Assembly (NCBI GenBank): GCA_030295235.1
Contig: AP026153.1
Location: 124,001-188,000 of the forward strand
Length of the DNA: 64,000 bases
Direction of reading: 5' to 3'
Origin: Fistulifera solaris
Lineage: Eukaryota; Bacillariophyta; Bacillariophyceae; Naviculales; Stauroneidaceae
Below the pieces are notes generated by a model, which worked only from the letters and a program-made list of their open reading frames with translations, was not told where the DNA came from and made no database searches. The position numbers and the translations under genes were made by a program. This document shows positions 10,046 through 21,500 of this stretch, piece by piece; position 1 is the stretch's first letter, and the number at the start of each line of letters is the position of its first letter.

Positions 10046-10857
10046 CTGAAACAGTGAAAAGCGGTCTTGTTAGTAACACAAAGAATCCATGTATTTTATT
10101 TTTAAGGTTTAAGTCATGCCTCGACTATCAAACTTCAGCAAGCGGCGACGGAATTGACTTGCTAAGGCAACAATAAGGTGAACGGTTCGTACTTCCTGAG
10201 TATCGTTGCTCCGCTTAACATCTCTTTAAAAATTTAAAGTTATGTGGCTTCTGGTGATTCATTGAAACCGTTAGCGTTCATGAAGGTTCTCGCCAAAGAT
10301 TTTTTTGTGGTCTCAATAGCGGCAAAGGACTTTTTCAGCCATCTCTACATATGTCCCTTCTTTCCGTCTCGATCTTGTTTATGAGTTTTTAGTATTGGGT
10401 TTTTCGCAAGTACTTTCTACTCATGAAACGACGGTAGCCCCTAAGGTTGCACGGTTTGCCAGGTAAACCAATTTTAACGGTGGAGCGCGATTTTTAGCAT
10501 TTTGAATCGGATTTTACTCGGTGTCGAGAGACGAGACAATGGCAACATTGAAGCCGCTCTTTAAAGGGACTCATGATCTTTCCTGGAGGACTTTTTAGTT
10601 TTCTATGATTACGGCGGTCATGATTCATTCAATGATAGATGAAGACGAATGTGGAAGGTCCAGCCATGAGCCATGAGCTCACTTAGTTTCTTATACTTAA
10701 CCCTAATTACGTTTTGAAAAAAGTCAAGTCCAGTCCCGTTTGAGATGCCGAAACGGCGAGTTTATTTTCTTCAACGTTAGGACCATGGGACGAGCTACTG
10801 GTATGAAGCCCGTTCGTTCAGCAAGGGAGGTAAGGAATTCACGAGGAAAACACAATA

Positions 10858-12291
10858 ATGCGTGATTTGACAGCAAAGATCACTTTAAGATTTGGACGGC
10901 GCTTTCTACGTCAACATTCGGACAAAAGTTTGGGCCGACCCGTGCAACTGTCAAATTTCACTGCATGGCGGAGACAGACCACTGCTGCTCACTCCAAGTC
11001 ATTATTAGAAGTTTACGATGACATGATCGCAAAGGGGAATATTCTGTCGGATCCTCATCAAGTGGTTGCGCTCAAAGAGCTAGAACGATTACGAAAAAAT
11101 TTAATGCAGCACAAACCACCCAAGTTCACGAAAGCTGCGCTTAACACGCCTCCTTCCATCAATAATACATCGTCGTGGTGCGGGTTTGGAGCGTTATCGA
11201 CAGAAGTCTTCGCACAAAAGAGTTCTCTCCATGGGATATACTTACACGGGGGTGTCGGCTGTGGCAAGACTTTCTGTATGAATTTATTCTTCGATTCGAT
11301 CGACAGCAATTGCTCCTGGTCAAAACAAAAGGTTCACTTCCACAAATTCATGCTACGCGTACATCAAGAAATGCATGCGGCAAGAGGTAAGGGCAACGCT
11401 GACGCTATTATGCCCACTGTCGTTGATTCGGTGGCGGCACGTGGGGCGCTGATATGTCTCGATGAGTTTCAGGTAACCGATGTTGCGGATGCGCTCATCT
11501 TACAGCGATTATTCACGGGCCTATGGGACAAGGGATGTGTCCTCGTAGCAACATCAAACCGGCCTCCACAGGATCTATATTTGAATGGCTTGCAGCGTGC
11601 AAGGTTCCTGCCATTCATTGATCTTCTTCGAGAAGAGTGCAACGTGGTTAGCATGGACGAGAGCGAAACGGACTATCGGTTGGTGCAAAATTAGAATCCG
11701 GAAGTATACCGGTATATTTCACCAGTGAGGCTTCCGAAAAGAAAGCGTTTGACAAACTGTTTTATGACTTGGTGGGAAGCAGTGCCGTCGCCCCTACCCA
11801 ACTAGAAACAAATGGACGAAAAATTGTTGTTCCACAAGCCACGCTGAAGAAAGGCATCTGCAGGTTTGACTTTGCAGATTTATGTAAAAAAAGCTATGGG
11901 TGCAGCAGATTATTTAGTAATTGGGCAGTCCTTCGACACAGTGTTTGTGGAAAATGTACCGACTCTGACTCTCAACGAAATTAACTGGATACGTCGCTTC
12001 ATTATCTTTGTCGACGCCATGTACGAAAGTAATGTGAAGCTGATTCTTCAAGGCGCTAAAGCAGCACATGAGCTGGTGCAAGTAGATAAATCTGAAACGG
12101 GAACAAGTCACGATGAAATTTTTGCGTTTGATCGAACAGTTAGCCGACTAATGGAGATGTCCAGCGCTTCGTACTTGAAGCGCAAATGGAAATCACACAC
12201 ACCAGACAATCCTGCTGCCATGCTCTCCCAATCTCGCGCGACAGTCAGCGTTCAACCTAGTTTGGGGGATTCTAAAGAGCGCAGACAATGA
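10858..12291 (+). CDS. AFG1: AFG1/LACE1/ZapE family AAA+ ATPase, probably mitochondrial
   Basis: AFG1-like ATPases sit at the mitochondrial inner membrane and help in protein quality control. Walker A is GGVGCGKT (about 11250-11275) and Walker B is ICLDEFQVTDVADALIL. The family hallmark ATSNRPPQDLYLNGLQR follows, then FLPFIDLL and DYR. The N-terminus is rich in Arg and Ser without acidic residues for about 20 residues, consistent with a mitochondrial presequence. Two frame breaks: an A4 run at 11687-11690 appears one base short, and an A7 run at 11886-11892 appears one base long. Together they leave the total at 1,434 nt (477 residues), close to family length. The final part (FVENVPTL, RRFIIFVDAMYE) is the conserved C-terminal region. 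Confidence 0.85.
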
Positions 12292-12364
12292 GTTATTAAG
12301 TTGTTTGTAATGACAACGATGTTGAAACAACAATGAGAGAAAGACGCTAGATTTGTCGGCGAGA

Positions 12365-12895
12365 TTATTGATGAAAAACTTCATTTTCTTGTAGCAATAG
12401 CAGCTTCTCTGACAAAACTAACATGGACCTTTCGTAGTGTTCCAACATTTGATCAAGGCGCGCCGTTAATCGTCTGGTACGCTGCTGGGTGTCGTTTAGT
12501 GTAGCTTCGAGCACTTCCAAGCCAACCGGATATTCGTCAGTTGGCTCCAGCAAAGGCGAAGCTAGTATATTGCTGTGATTGGGATCACTAATGACCAATT
12601 GTGAGATCATTTGCAAGTGCTCCAGAACTGCCTTGTAGTCTTGAGCAGATGCTAGAATTTCTTGTTGCCGGTAAAGCAGCGGGGCGATCCCTCCCGACGC
12701 ATTGTGAGTTAAAGCCGTTTTCGGGTCTAGCTCTTCCATCAGTGACGCAATGAGACTTCCTTCTTCGGAGTCCTTTAAAATATTAGTTTCCAGCCCTTGC
12801 AAACGTTCCTCGAGTGCGGCATCGTTGTTAGAGAAACCTGCCGCCGCCTCCAACTGTGCAATGCGATGTTCCAGCTTCATCAACCTTTCTGTCAT
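12365..12895 (-). CDS. Dynactin subunit 3 (p24)-like coiled-coil protein
   Basis: Protein of 176 residues, entirely helical by composition. It begins with ERLMKLEHRIAQLE, has a middle part with LMEELDPKTAL, and ends with LEHYERSMLVLSEKLLLLQ. The length (p24 is about 186 residues), the N-terminal L/E heptads, the ELDP element and the C-terminal EEY-x-LLS-like pattern resemble the dynactin shoulder subunit p24. The similarity is judged by pattern, not alignment score, and another coiled-coil protein is possible. It lies tail to tail with the AFG1 gene (73 bp apart). The next gene upstream is on the same strand, 255 bp away. Confidence 0.5.
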   Translation of the reverse strand: MTERLMKLEHRIAQLEAAAGFSNNDAALEERLQGLETNILKDSEEGSLIASLMEELDPKTALTHNASGGIAPLLYRQQEILASAQDYKAVLEHLQMISQLVISDPNHSNILASPLLEPTDEYPVGLEVLEATLNDTQQRTRRLTARLDQMLEHYERSMLVLSEKLLLLQENEVFHQ

Positions 12896-13150
12896 GTTTC
12901 TTGCCGAATGATGATTGTTAGATGATACGGAGAACTCGGGTAAAATCAGTGATTAAGACGAATGCAAATAAGTAGAAGCAGAAGGAGGGAGCGAAGCAAC
13001 AACATCGTGACGCGAAATCTGAAGCTTCTCGAGTCACGAGGAGTCATGGAAGAACTATCTATTATTTCGTATGGCACAATCAAAGTGTGTCGCATTTGTT
13101 AGTCAAAACGCTTCGATAGGCTAAGGATTTTCAATAATGTTGTATGTTAC

Positions 13151-14962
13151 TTAACGTGATACCAGTCTTTGCTCTACGTACGCTGTCTGGAATGCGGAGA
13201 CCCGAGATGCAATAAGCTCATTCCAAAAGTTTAACAAATTTTCGGACGGTTCGTGTTGGCCGCCCTCAAGTGGTTGTCGCCGGTTGACGCCCGCAGAGAA
13301 ATCCCACAAACACTGTTTCAGTACTGATGGTAATTGTGAAGAAGAAACCGCCAAGGGCTCATTAAGCTTGAGTAAGTCTAAACATAACTCACGAAACGGT
13401 TCATCGCTGAGCAAATGTTCGATAATTGAAGAACAGTGAAAATCAATCCCCTGTACGGAAATATCCTTCAGCGTCAGTTGATGAAGCCTGTTTCGACAAA
13501 GTTCAGAAACAAGCTGATGGGCTCGATTTCTTGTCCGCTCGTGTATGGTAGCTGGCACAAGGGCCCAATTCAAATTCAATTTTGGGCACTGATCACCGCT
13601 TTCAAATCTAGTTCTCCATACTGTTGCAAAAGAACGCAGCATCTGGATATCGCCTTTCATACCTCCGTATTCGGCGCGAGCCAGCATTGCCCAGATGAGC
13701 GATGACGAGTGAGAAGGCAGCTCGTGTGTGACGAACTCTTCATGCAGTGATGTTAATGAGGCAGTAGAAGGGGAATTTCCTATGTCTTTCGGTGGGTCGT
13801 CTACCTCGGGCGTGACGGACGAGCAACTATCAACCCACGGGCAACTGCAGATTTCAAAAATGATTTCAAATACGCGAGGTAATATGGACGGTGGAATTGA
13901 ATATTCTTTGGAATGTGCCATCATAAGCCACACCAGCAGGTCAAAGTCGGGGTGCAAAGTCGAATCTTCGAGTACAATGATGGGAAGACGCCGCAGCAGC
14001 TCTCCTAAGGACTTATCCGCAAGTTCCATTGCGACCTTTACTGAAGGCAGCGGACGTCTTCGGCGAATAGATTTTTGAAGAATCGACTTTAATACAGGAA
14101 CAGATAAACGAGAATGACGTTGGACCCAGCGCGATGATTCGGTTAGTTCATTGTGGCTGGGCAACGCTGAAGATAAAGTGATGAGAAACTCGGTGGGTGG
14201 CCTGTCCGGAGACAAAGAGCGGTCTTTCACAGTGATTTGTGTTTGCCACGCGAACTGCTGGTGCGAAGGGGCTGTTGCGAAAATACTAACTGTCCCATTG
14301 TCGTGGAGATGAAAGCATTGTTCCTTGGGAGCCCTCTCTTTGGCTGAAAACATAACTTTCGATTGCGACAACATTCGAGCGAAAGCATTCTTTTCTTCCG
14401 GAAGTGACTCGAAACAGGCTTTCTCATTGTTGCAGTCTAAGGAAGATGGTTCTGTGACATGGTCCTCGCTGGCGATGGACCGTCTTTTACTTAAATCATC
14501 ATTGCTTTCATGGGCCTTCGCATGCGACTGCGATTGAGAGATGCTCTTTATTGGCTGTGAAATCATATTTGTCTCGCTACTAAAGGCGACCTCACCGTCA
14601 TCAATTTCTGAAATATTCTTTCCGTGAAACTGCTTTTCGTGAGAAACGACAGCGGCCGGCTCACCCAAAACAAGCTCTTCGACGGAATCGCTATTAGGCT
14701 TGAGCGGCGTTCGAATGTCAGTGCTAGCATTCACAGTTGTACACTCCAATATATCATGTATCCTGTTTTCAGCTGTATCCTGGTTGTTCTTCTCTTGCTG
14801 CAGCAAGCACTGGTCAATATGACGATTGATATCCTTTTCGGCAAAGTGTTGCAAACAGCCCACAGGACACTGCACAAAGCGGCTAGCTCTTGGTCGCTTA
14901 CGACTCGGAGCTGACATGAGCAGTGCGAAAGCGTCGTTAGGCTGCGTCTTTTTATCTGGCAT
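13151..14962 (-). CDS. UBZ-type zinc-finger protein, possible DNA-repair factor
   Basis: Single-exon gene of 603 residues. Near the N-terminus a basic stretch (SRKRPRASR, nuclear-localisation-like) is followed by a C2HC finger: CPVGC, then H-x(3)-H-x(3)-C within DINRHIDQC. This matches UBZ4 ubiquitin-binding fingers of proteins such as RAD18 and FAN1. The element DAFALLM just before it, and NAFARMLSQS later, resemble short motifs often next to UBZ fingers in repair proteins. The remaining 500 residues are Ser-rich and then helical, with no RING, SAP, nuclease or helicase motif that I can see. It is therefore not a plain RAD18 or FAN1 orthologue. Confidence 0.65.
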   Translation of the reverse strand: MPDKKTQPNDAFALLMSAPSRKRPRASRFVQCPVGCLQHFAEKDINRHIDQCLLQQEKNNQDTAENRIHDILECTTVNASTDIRTPLKPNSDSVEELVLGEPAAVVSHEKQFHGKNISEIDDGEVAFSSETNMISQPIKSISQSQSHAKAHESNDDLSKRRSIASEDHVTEPSSLDCNNEKACFESLPEEKNAFARMLSQSKVMFSAKERAPKEQCFHLHDNGTVSIFATAPSHQQFAWQTQITVKDRSLSPDRPPTEFLITLSSALPSHNELTESSRWVQRHSRLSVPVLKSILQKSIRRRRPLPSVKVAMELADKSLGELLRRLPIIVLEDSTLHPDFDLLVWLMMAHSKEYSIPPSILPRVFEIIFEICSCPWVDSCSSVTPEVDDPPKDIGNSPSTASLTSLHEEFVTHELPSHSSSLIWAMLARAEYGGMKGDIQMLRSFATVWRTRFESGDQCPKLNLNWALVPATIHERTRNRAHQLVSELCRNRLHQLTLKDISVQGIDFHCSSIIEHLLSDEPFRELCLDLLKLNEPLAVSSSQLPSVLKQCLWDFSAGVNRRQPLEGGQHEPSENLLNFWNELIASRVSAFQTAYVEQRLVSR

Positions 14963-15595
14963 TTCTTTTCTTTCTACGTGAAAGCCAATCCAGTAAGAAA
15001 CAAACTCTTCGGTGTTGGTGCTAACAGTGCGAAATGTTTATGCGTTTGAGTGCATGTTTTTGCGGTTTCATCAAAACATTTTGGGCAGCTAAATTTAGAT
15101 ACCGGTACGACCTTAGACCATGCCTTGCTAGAGCGCCTACCTTTGTCACAATTGCATGAATCCCTATCAACTTTATTGGTATGTCTGATAGGATTTTCCC
15201 CGCCAAGAACTGTCGATGTTACCGTCGATTAATGTGATATAACATAGTAAGGTTGACCTCTATGGTTACGCTTAAACTGAAGTAGAAAAACGATTATCAG
15301 GTCCTCGGGCACAGCCATTTTTGAACGTAAAGATCTTTCTTCTTTGAATGTGTTAGGGAACACTCTCAACGAAAGGAAAACAGGCACCAAGCTTTGTTCT
15401 ATAGTGGTTTTCAACATGGGTCGACGTCGCTAAAGATCAAGTCTTATCGGTAATTAATAGAGTCCTATTTTAGGTAGTGAATAACGAGCGGATGAATGGA
15501 TGTTTCATAAACAAGCTGGTTGGGGAAGGATTACTGTAGTTCGCTCAAAACGCCCAACAAGGTTGTTCGAAGTTGTTCACGCGATAAAGCACGGC

Positions 15596-15653
15596 AAAAA
15601 GGGGTAGATCATAGAAGTTAAAATTGGACGAAGGGGTAGATCATAGAAAGTAT
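15596..15653. repeat. Short direct repeat, 18 bp twice
   Basis: The string AAGGGGTAGATCATAGAA occurs at about 15598 and again at about 15632, with about 17 bp between copies. A local slippage duplication is the likely origin. Confidence 0.7.
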
Positions 15654-16284
15654 GCAGTCGTACGGGATTGATTAGAGTACGATTTGTTGGTCCCAACACA
15701 TATTCATAGAACAATTGCGAGGTCAAAGTTATCGTCAAATCTTGAGGTGGAAAAAACTTGGAAACGTAGATTCTAGAAATTGTCCCAGTAGTTATTAGGA
15801 GGCCCCCACGACGACTCTCTCTAGAGAGACCAAGAGTGCAAACTAATTTTAAAAGGTGCTTGTCCGTCCATTTGGTCAGTAAAACATTCATTTGATAAGA
15901 TACAATCCTACTATGAAATCATGGATAGCAACTGAAAATAATTTTCTTCGGGCTGGATAAACCTGCCCCGTTCCCCAATCCACGCCTAACCGCATTCAAT
16001 CAAGTTTTTCTGCTTGCATTGAGCGGAGATATGAATTGTAAGGCTTGTCTTTGGGTGGAATGCATGGAGACCGAGCTTATCAAGTAATCACCTCGACGCT
16101 ACGCTCTTTCTCCCTCACCAAGGACAAAGCTCATCTGTTCCAACTTTATCTTAATTTTGTGTTCAAACCGATTTTGTTACAAAGTATTTGTCATTTTTTG
16201 TCCGGAGTATCACTATTATCGGCTTTCAAGCTTTGAACGAAGCTCGCCTCTTGCAAAGATATTTCCTAGCATAACCAAGGACTC

Positions 16285-17135
16285 GATACTCAGGACTCAG
16301 GACTGCCAACTTCCAACAAAGAATATACAGCCGGTAAGTAGTGACAAGTGATATAAGGTAAAACACACATTCTTCATTCTTCTAGGTCCACTTTCCACAG
16401 CAAGTGGCAAGTGATAAGTGATAAGTGATCCGAGATCTCGGACCTCTCGTTTCTCGTTTTTCGTTTCTCGTCTCTCGTCTCTCAACTCTCGTACTCATAC
16501 CATGGTTTTTGTGCGTTGTGCGTTGTTGTCCTTTATCCTTTGCTCTCTAGTGTCCCTAGTTTGGAAATGACTCACTGACTTATTGAGTCTCCAGTCTCCA
16601 GTCTCCGCTCTCCAGTTGTTCCACGACGATGAAAAGGAAGATCGTAGATCGTACACATTGCCAGATTGTCTACAGTAGGGTCTATCTTCCTTCTTCCTTC
16701 TTCCTAGTCTACAGTAGAAAGTGAATGATAAACGGAAAACGAGCTTTTGGACGGAATTACTTGTATTGGTAAATTTACTCCGTGTTCCTTCGTCTTGGAT
16801 CTTGGATCTTGGATCCGACATCCGACATCCGGCACGGGACTTGGTTTCACTTACTCCGGAGTAGTACTTTTCACCGCTACTATCAAGATATAAAACTACA
16901 GTTCAACGCTATACTACTTTATGGAAAGCCAACAGACTACCGGCTACCCGTCCGGAATTATTTCTTTCTCCGTCGCAGCTCAGAACTTGGAAGTCGGAAA
17001 TAGGAAATACGAGTTCGTGGTTCGTGGTTCGTGAGTTCGTGTTTTTCTTTTCAGAACCGCCAAAGTACTGACTGTATAGTCAAAAGTATGTAGTACATTA
17101 GTACATTAGAACGTAGAACACGTAACACGTACGCA
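16285..17135. repeat. Cluster of stuttered short tandem duplications
   Basis: A run of different micro-duplications, each unit copied two to four times with small changes: ACTCAGGACTCAGGACT near 16290, AAGTGATAAGTGATAAGTGA near 16410, TCTCGTTTCTCG variants at 16445-16490, CAGTCTCCAGTCTCC near 16592, CTTCCTTCTTCCTTCTTCCT near 16685, CTTGGATCTTGGATCTTGGA near 16795, TTCGTGGTTCGTGGTTCGTG near 17012, and TAGTACATTAGTACATTAG near 17092. Units differ along the stretch, so this is not one satellite. Confidence 0.8.
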
Positions 17136-17382
17136 TTATACAGGTCCACGTACGTTCCTTAGAAGATTCACAGATTTTGCTTCCCGAAGTTATTTCTGGA
17201 ATGACGGACCCATCAAAACATCAGTTCAAAGCTTAAAAGTGACTTCTCCTCGCGGTTCGGGCATTCTGCGCTTTTCCTTCTTTCTCCGCCGCCTCGAACA
17301 TAAAACGCTGAAGCAAGCTCTTGTTTTCAAAAGCACATAATTTTGCGTTCTAATTTGTTTTGTTTTTTAACGACTGAGAACA

Positions 17383-18195
17383 ATGGAGTCAACTGTTGCC
17401 TACCAGCAGATCATTTCCTGCAACAATGAGGGAGTGCGCTTCATGCTCCAGGCCGACGACTCACAACGGGCAGTAAATTGCTTCAAGGCCGGAATCACTC
17501 TAATACGTTCCAAGCTATCCGCTGAAGATCAACCATCAGATCCTCACTACCGAGAAGTGGTAACGGATACTGTGCTACGTGGAAAGATTGTTGCAAGTAT
17601 TCCGTTCGCGGAACATTCTTCAGCGGTTCACGAAAGCGACGCGATCGAAGCGAAGACCCCTACACATGATTTTTCGTCGGACATGAATATGACAAAACCT
17701 TCGCCAGCTCTATCGAAGGACAAGAATGACGACTTTGTTTCATTCTTTGCTCGAGCTTTGGTCATTTCCGACACCGCGATAGCCGAAATCTGCGAGATGG
17801 ACGACCCTTGTTCTTTGCTGTCGGCAGTCATTCTATTCAACATTGCGTTGAGTCATCACCGAGCGGGGCTTCAATCCGCTACGCAATCCTTTCGACTATC
17901 CAAGGCTCTAAGCTTGTATGGTGTTGTCACCAACATTCTCGAGAGATCGCAAGATCAAACAATCTCTACCAAGTTTGGCCTGCTCATTTATCTCGCGAGC
18001 TGTAACAATATGGCGCACATCTACTCAGAAATGTGTGCGTTCCAGGAGTTACGAATCTCGTGGAGGAACTTGTTTGATGTTTGCGTCGCGTACCATCAAA
18101 TCATCGATTTCGCCTTGGACCCTGAAGAACAAGATGTATTTTTGTTGAATGCTTTCTTATTTTCCGACGGAGCCAACATCGCGCCGGCAGCTTAG
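17383..18195 (+). CDS. TPR-like protein of a diatom-expanded family
   Basis: Single-exon gene of 270 residues. It starts with a helix containing NNEGVRFML and a following AVNCFKAGITLI, which has the TPR helix-pair pattern. The middle (about residues 70-120) is polar and likely disordered. The second half has FNIALSHHRAGL, a following KALSLYGVVTNIL and LASCNNMAHIYSEM, again in TPR-like A/B helix style. I recall proteins with this NN-x-G and FN-x-AL-x-HH layout as common in diatom genomes, with no assigned function. The start is the first ATG, in a favourable AACAATGG context. Confidence 0.7.
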   Translation: MESTVAYQQIISCNNEGVRFMLQADDSQRAVNCFKAGITLIRSKLSAEDQPSDPHYREVVTDTVLRGKIVASIPFAEHSSAVHESDAIEAKTPTHDFSSDMNMTKPSPALSKDKNDDFVSFFARALVISDTAIAEICEMDDPCSLLSAVILFNIALSHHRAGLQSATQSFRLSKALSLYGVVTNILERSQDQTISTKFGLLIYLASCNNMAHIYSEMCAFQELRISWRNLFDVCVAYHQIIDFALDPEEQDVFLLNAFLFSDGANIAPAA

Positions 18196-18575
18196 GTTCA
18201 CGCGTGTTTCCTTTTCACACAACATTACTGCGTCTAATAAATATATAATAGCCTTGTATAATTTCATTCAATTGACCTTACAATATTGTTGTTAGATAAA
18301 CTTAGACGAAAGAATCTAGAGTGACTCGGTGTCATTGGCACTTGATTGGCACGAGTCGTCAGAAAGAAAAATAATTAACCTTACACCTATGCCGAACGGC
18401 TCTCTTGAAACCGCTAAGACAGATCTTTTTCAGAAGCGACGCGATCGACGGCAAAACACGCGAAAAATTAATCTTTTGACGTTATAAAAAAGGCTGCGTG
18501 AGATCCAATTTATATGCAAATAATATCTTCTTTTCATCTCTAGCTCAATAAGGAATTTGTTTTTTGAGTCGCAAA
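18196..18575. other. Intergenic region before the DUF6604 gene
   Basis: No separate gene. The frame used by most of the DUF6604 protein is open back to about 18524 without an ATG, and a CTCTAG acceptor-like site lies at about 18538-18543. An additional 5' exon of the DUF6604 gene could therefore lie here. Confidence 0.4.
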
Positions 18576-21500
18576 ATGCCTCACAACAGAGGACACAACC
18601 AGGGCAGGAGGAACCGAGCGAATCGGGGTCGTCACAACCGACAGCCGATTTCCCGAACCCCGCCTTCCTCCGGCGGAGGGCAACCGCTCCTTCAGCGCAT
18701 TCAAAGCGCGCTTCCTACCTTCACAGTAAAACGGCGCCGAATGATGCGTCTCTTGGGAGCATCGGCGGTGGTTATTACGCCTTGTACAAGGAAGCGACGC
18801 TCCGTTTTCACAATTGGATGGCGAACCGGGCCTGTCGCGGAATGAAAATGAAAGCTGTCAACGACTATCGCCGGGGAGTCGATCACATTGTGGAACACAA
18901 TGTACAGGTGTACTTGAAGGAAGTAGAAAATGGTGAACTGATTGTGGCTCCACCAGATATTATGGAGAGCTTGGTGTCGAGCATTCGGTTGCGCGAGCGC
19001 GTTGCAGCGAATCTTTTTGGTTCTATAACGGGCGGTGATCAAGGCCATCAATACATTATCGACGTGCTACACTATTGTCGAAGTGCACTTCGTTTCGGAA
19101 ATCGAGTTGCTGCTGTCTACAATGCGAAGGATGACGAAGAAGTCCGAGCGGAGGATGCTGTGGGTGGACGCTTCAATGCTTTGGCGCTGGATGACGACTC
19201 GGAAGACGAAATGGATTGGGAAGAAATTGACCGTGATATTAAGGATGGAAACCTACCGAAATATGTTGGGGTCCAAGTCGAAGAAGATATTGATATCAAC
19301 GAAGTCCTTTTGAAAGGCGATGATCGCTTCCAAGCGATGGCCCTTCTTTATACCATGGATGATTTGATGCAAGCCGTTCAACAGCACTACCAACTACTCA
19401 AAGACTTCATGAGAAACGCGGGAAATCATGATTCTTCGAGCTGTGTGCAGTTGGTGATGGAGTGTGCGGTTGTTGCGAATGCCGCCACGGAATGTGTGAA
19501 TCGAGCTGAAAACGAGATGGCAATTGATCATCCTCATCTTTCGTCTTTCTACCATGTTCTTGCACTCGTAATTCTGACTGAACCGTTGGCTGATCTCAAT
19601 AAGCTAATTGACAAAACCAGGCTAAAGGCGGATCCTCATATGGCGCTTCAATTTTTGGCAGAGATTGTTGAGTGCTCGTTCCATAATCGTGGTCACGAAA
19701 GGATTCCCCCCATCGTGAAGCGTTTCGTGCAGAAGTCGGGTTTGGACCCACGATACGTGGACGAGACTGCTAACGGCATTCATATGCTTACTTCTTTTGA
19801 AACCCTTTTAAAACTGGAAGAGCGCTCGAATCCACAGCAGACGACCATAATGGCTCAAGCTGGAGTAAAAGCGCATACGTGGCTCCATCAAAGCGAATAC
19901 ATCGGAGGTGATTGCTGCATCTTGAACACTCAAAAAATTGTCCAGATGGTAATGGGACTTCTACAAGACAATCGAAAACTTGTCGGGCGACCAGGATTTT
20001 GGGGACCGCCGTTCGACGAAAACAATAGACCGGCTTGTCGTATACGGGGAGATCTCGACGAACCATTTGCGTCTAGTATCATACCAGAGATCTTAGAGAT
20101 CTGCCGATATGCGCCTTTTCATTGTTTGCCGGACCGAACTCATTTGATCACCGTTCTCGATCTCTTGCAGCGACATGTCAAAGGCGATCGTACGAAGCCA
20201 GTGCCGATTGCTTTATCCTTTGGTCTACATTCGGTTTTGATGTCGGTCTTCGTGCTTCAAGGAGAGGGCGATTTGGGCCGAATCGCCGAGTGTTCGAAGC
20301 AGTCGTATAACCAATTGTTTGAACAAATGCAGACTGCATTAGATCGAAGCAAATCGCCCGAGAACTCTCCTGTTTTCTACAAGAACGTTCAGACGTTTGT
20401 CAATCTCGCGGCCTTTGCCAAGCCGGTCGGTATTAAAACCGATGATCGTCAAACAGTGGATCCGCTTGCAGCTGAAAGACTGGCGTTTTGGAACCCTGTC
20501 ATCGGCGGAGAATATCTACTGTATGCGACCTATATTTGCTCTATCGGTCTTGGGTCTGCAACTGTTGATTCTCTAGGTCAACTGCGCTTTGCACTTCACT
20601 TATACAATGGACTTCGAATCCATGATCCAACCATCAAAGTACCTCTTCTAGAGAGCTCGGACGCAGTATTCTGGCGTACGAAAGCAGTTTGGGTAGGAGG
20701 AAAACCTGAGAAAGGAGCATGTTGCAAGGTTTTCTGGATGTCGTGGGGGATGAGCCCTAGTCATGCTGCACGTGTAGCGTCCGAGAATACAGATAGCAAC
20801 AACGTCTTTTCTTTCAATTCCAGGAGCAGCGCCGATGTGTTGAGGTAAGAGAACCTGTGTAAGCGGATAAATTTGAAAGACCTGCTCGCTTACTTTGTTC
20901 TGCAACGTATTTGCGCAGAGAGCTGGACGAAATTCGCCCGGAGGAATTCAGTCCTTCGTATCGACGTCTCGTTCAAAATGATTTTCGGTCAGAAGACTTG
21001 GAGAATCATTACACGAATCAAAATGCTGACGAGGCAACGGCTGAAGCTAAAAAGCGCTACGGTCCATTGGTCGACCTTTTGACCAGAATCAATATCATTC
21101 GCGATGCCATGGACGACGACGAAGATAATGTCCTTCCGGTGAATTTTACTGCATTGGGGTCTATTCTGCTGGAATATGTGAACGCTTTGTCAGACCACAT
21201 GGGATGGTCGGAAATGATTCAAGATGTTGTACGTGATAATCCAGATATTCGATTTGGTAGAACCATGGGAGGAAGTGACTTGAGGGGGTTCACCGCGTCC
21301 GATCTAAACCTAAAGCACCAAGGTTTGGCCCACATATGGGGACATCTCCTGTCTTGTATTGATAAAGACAGCACTGGAGAATTGTTACCTGTATTCAATA
21401 TTGACAAAGTGGCAGCATTCACCAAGTTGTTCTTCGACAAGGTAGAAAACGAACGCTACAGATTCTTTGTTGAGGTTGAGCAGAGTCCCATTGCAAAAAA

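Larger units (their letters stand above)
7756..10857. other. 3.1-kb gene-poor region with decayed repeats
   Basis: No intact gene that I can support. The sequence is noticeably AT-rich and contains two related degenerate copies of one former coding sequence on the minus strand, plus a second pair of weakly similar segments near 9830 and 10010. The remainder, notably 10060-10857, shows nothing recognisable. The last part must include the promoter of the AFG1-like gene. Confidence 0.55.
14963..17382. other. 2.4-kb non-coding region
   Basis: No supported gene. Open frames here, the longest at 15577-15891 on the minus strand (104 codons), have no domain. The right half is filled with short stuttered duplications (see 16285-17135). 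The last ~200 bp should be the promoter of the TPR-like gene. Confidence 0.55.

Noticed and set aside
7756-10857. AT-rich gene-poor stretch as a centromere candidate
   Set aside because: Diatom centromeres are known for short very low-GC stretches. By eye this region is only moderately AT-rich. A 500-bp GC scan would decide it.
15577-15891. A 104-codon minus-strand frame in the 15-17 kb gap
   Set aside because: No domain, signal peptide or compositional sign of coding; it overlaps a short direct repeat.
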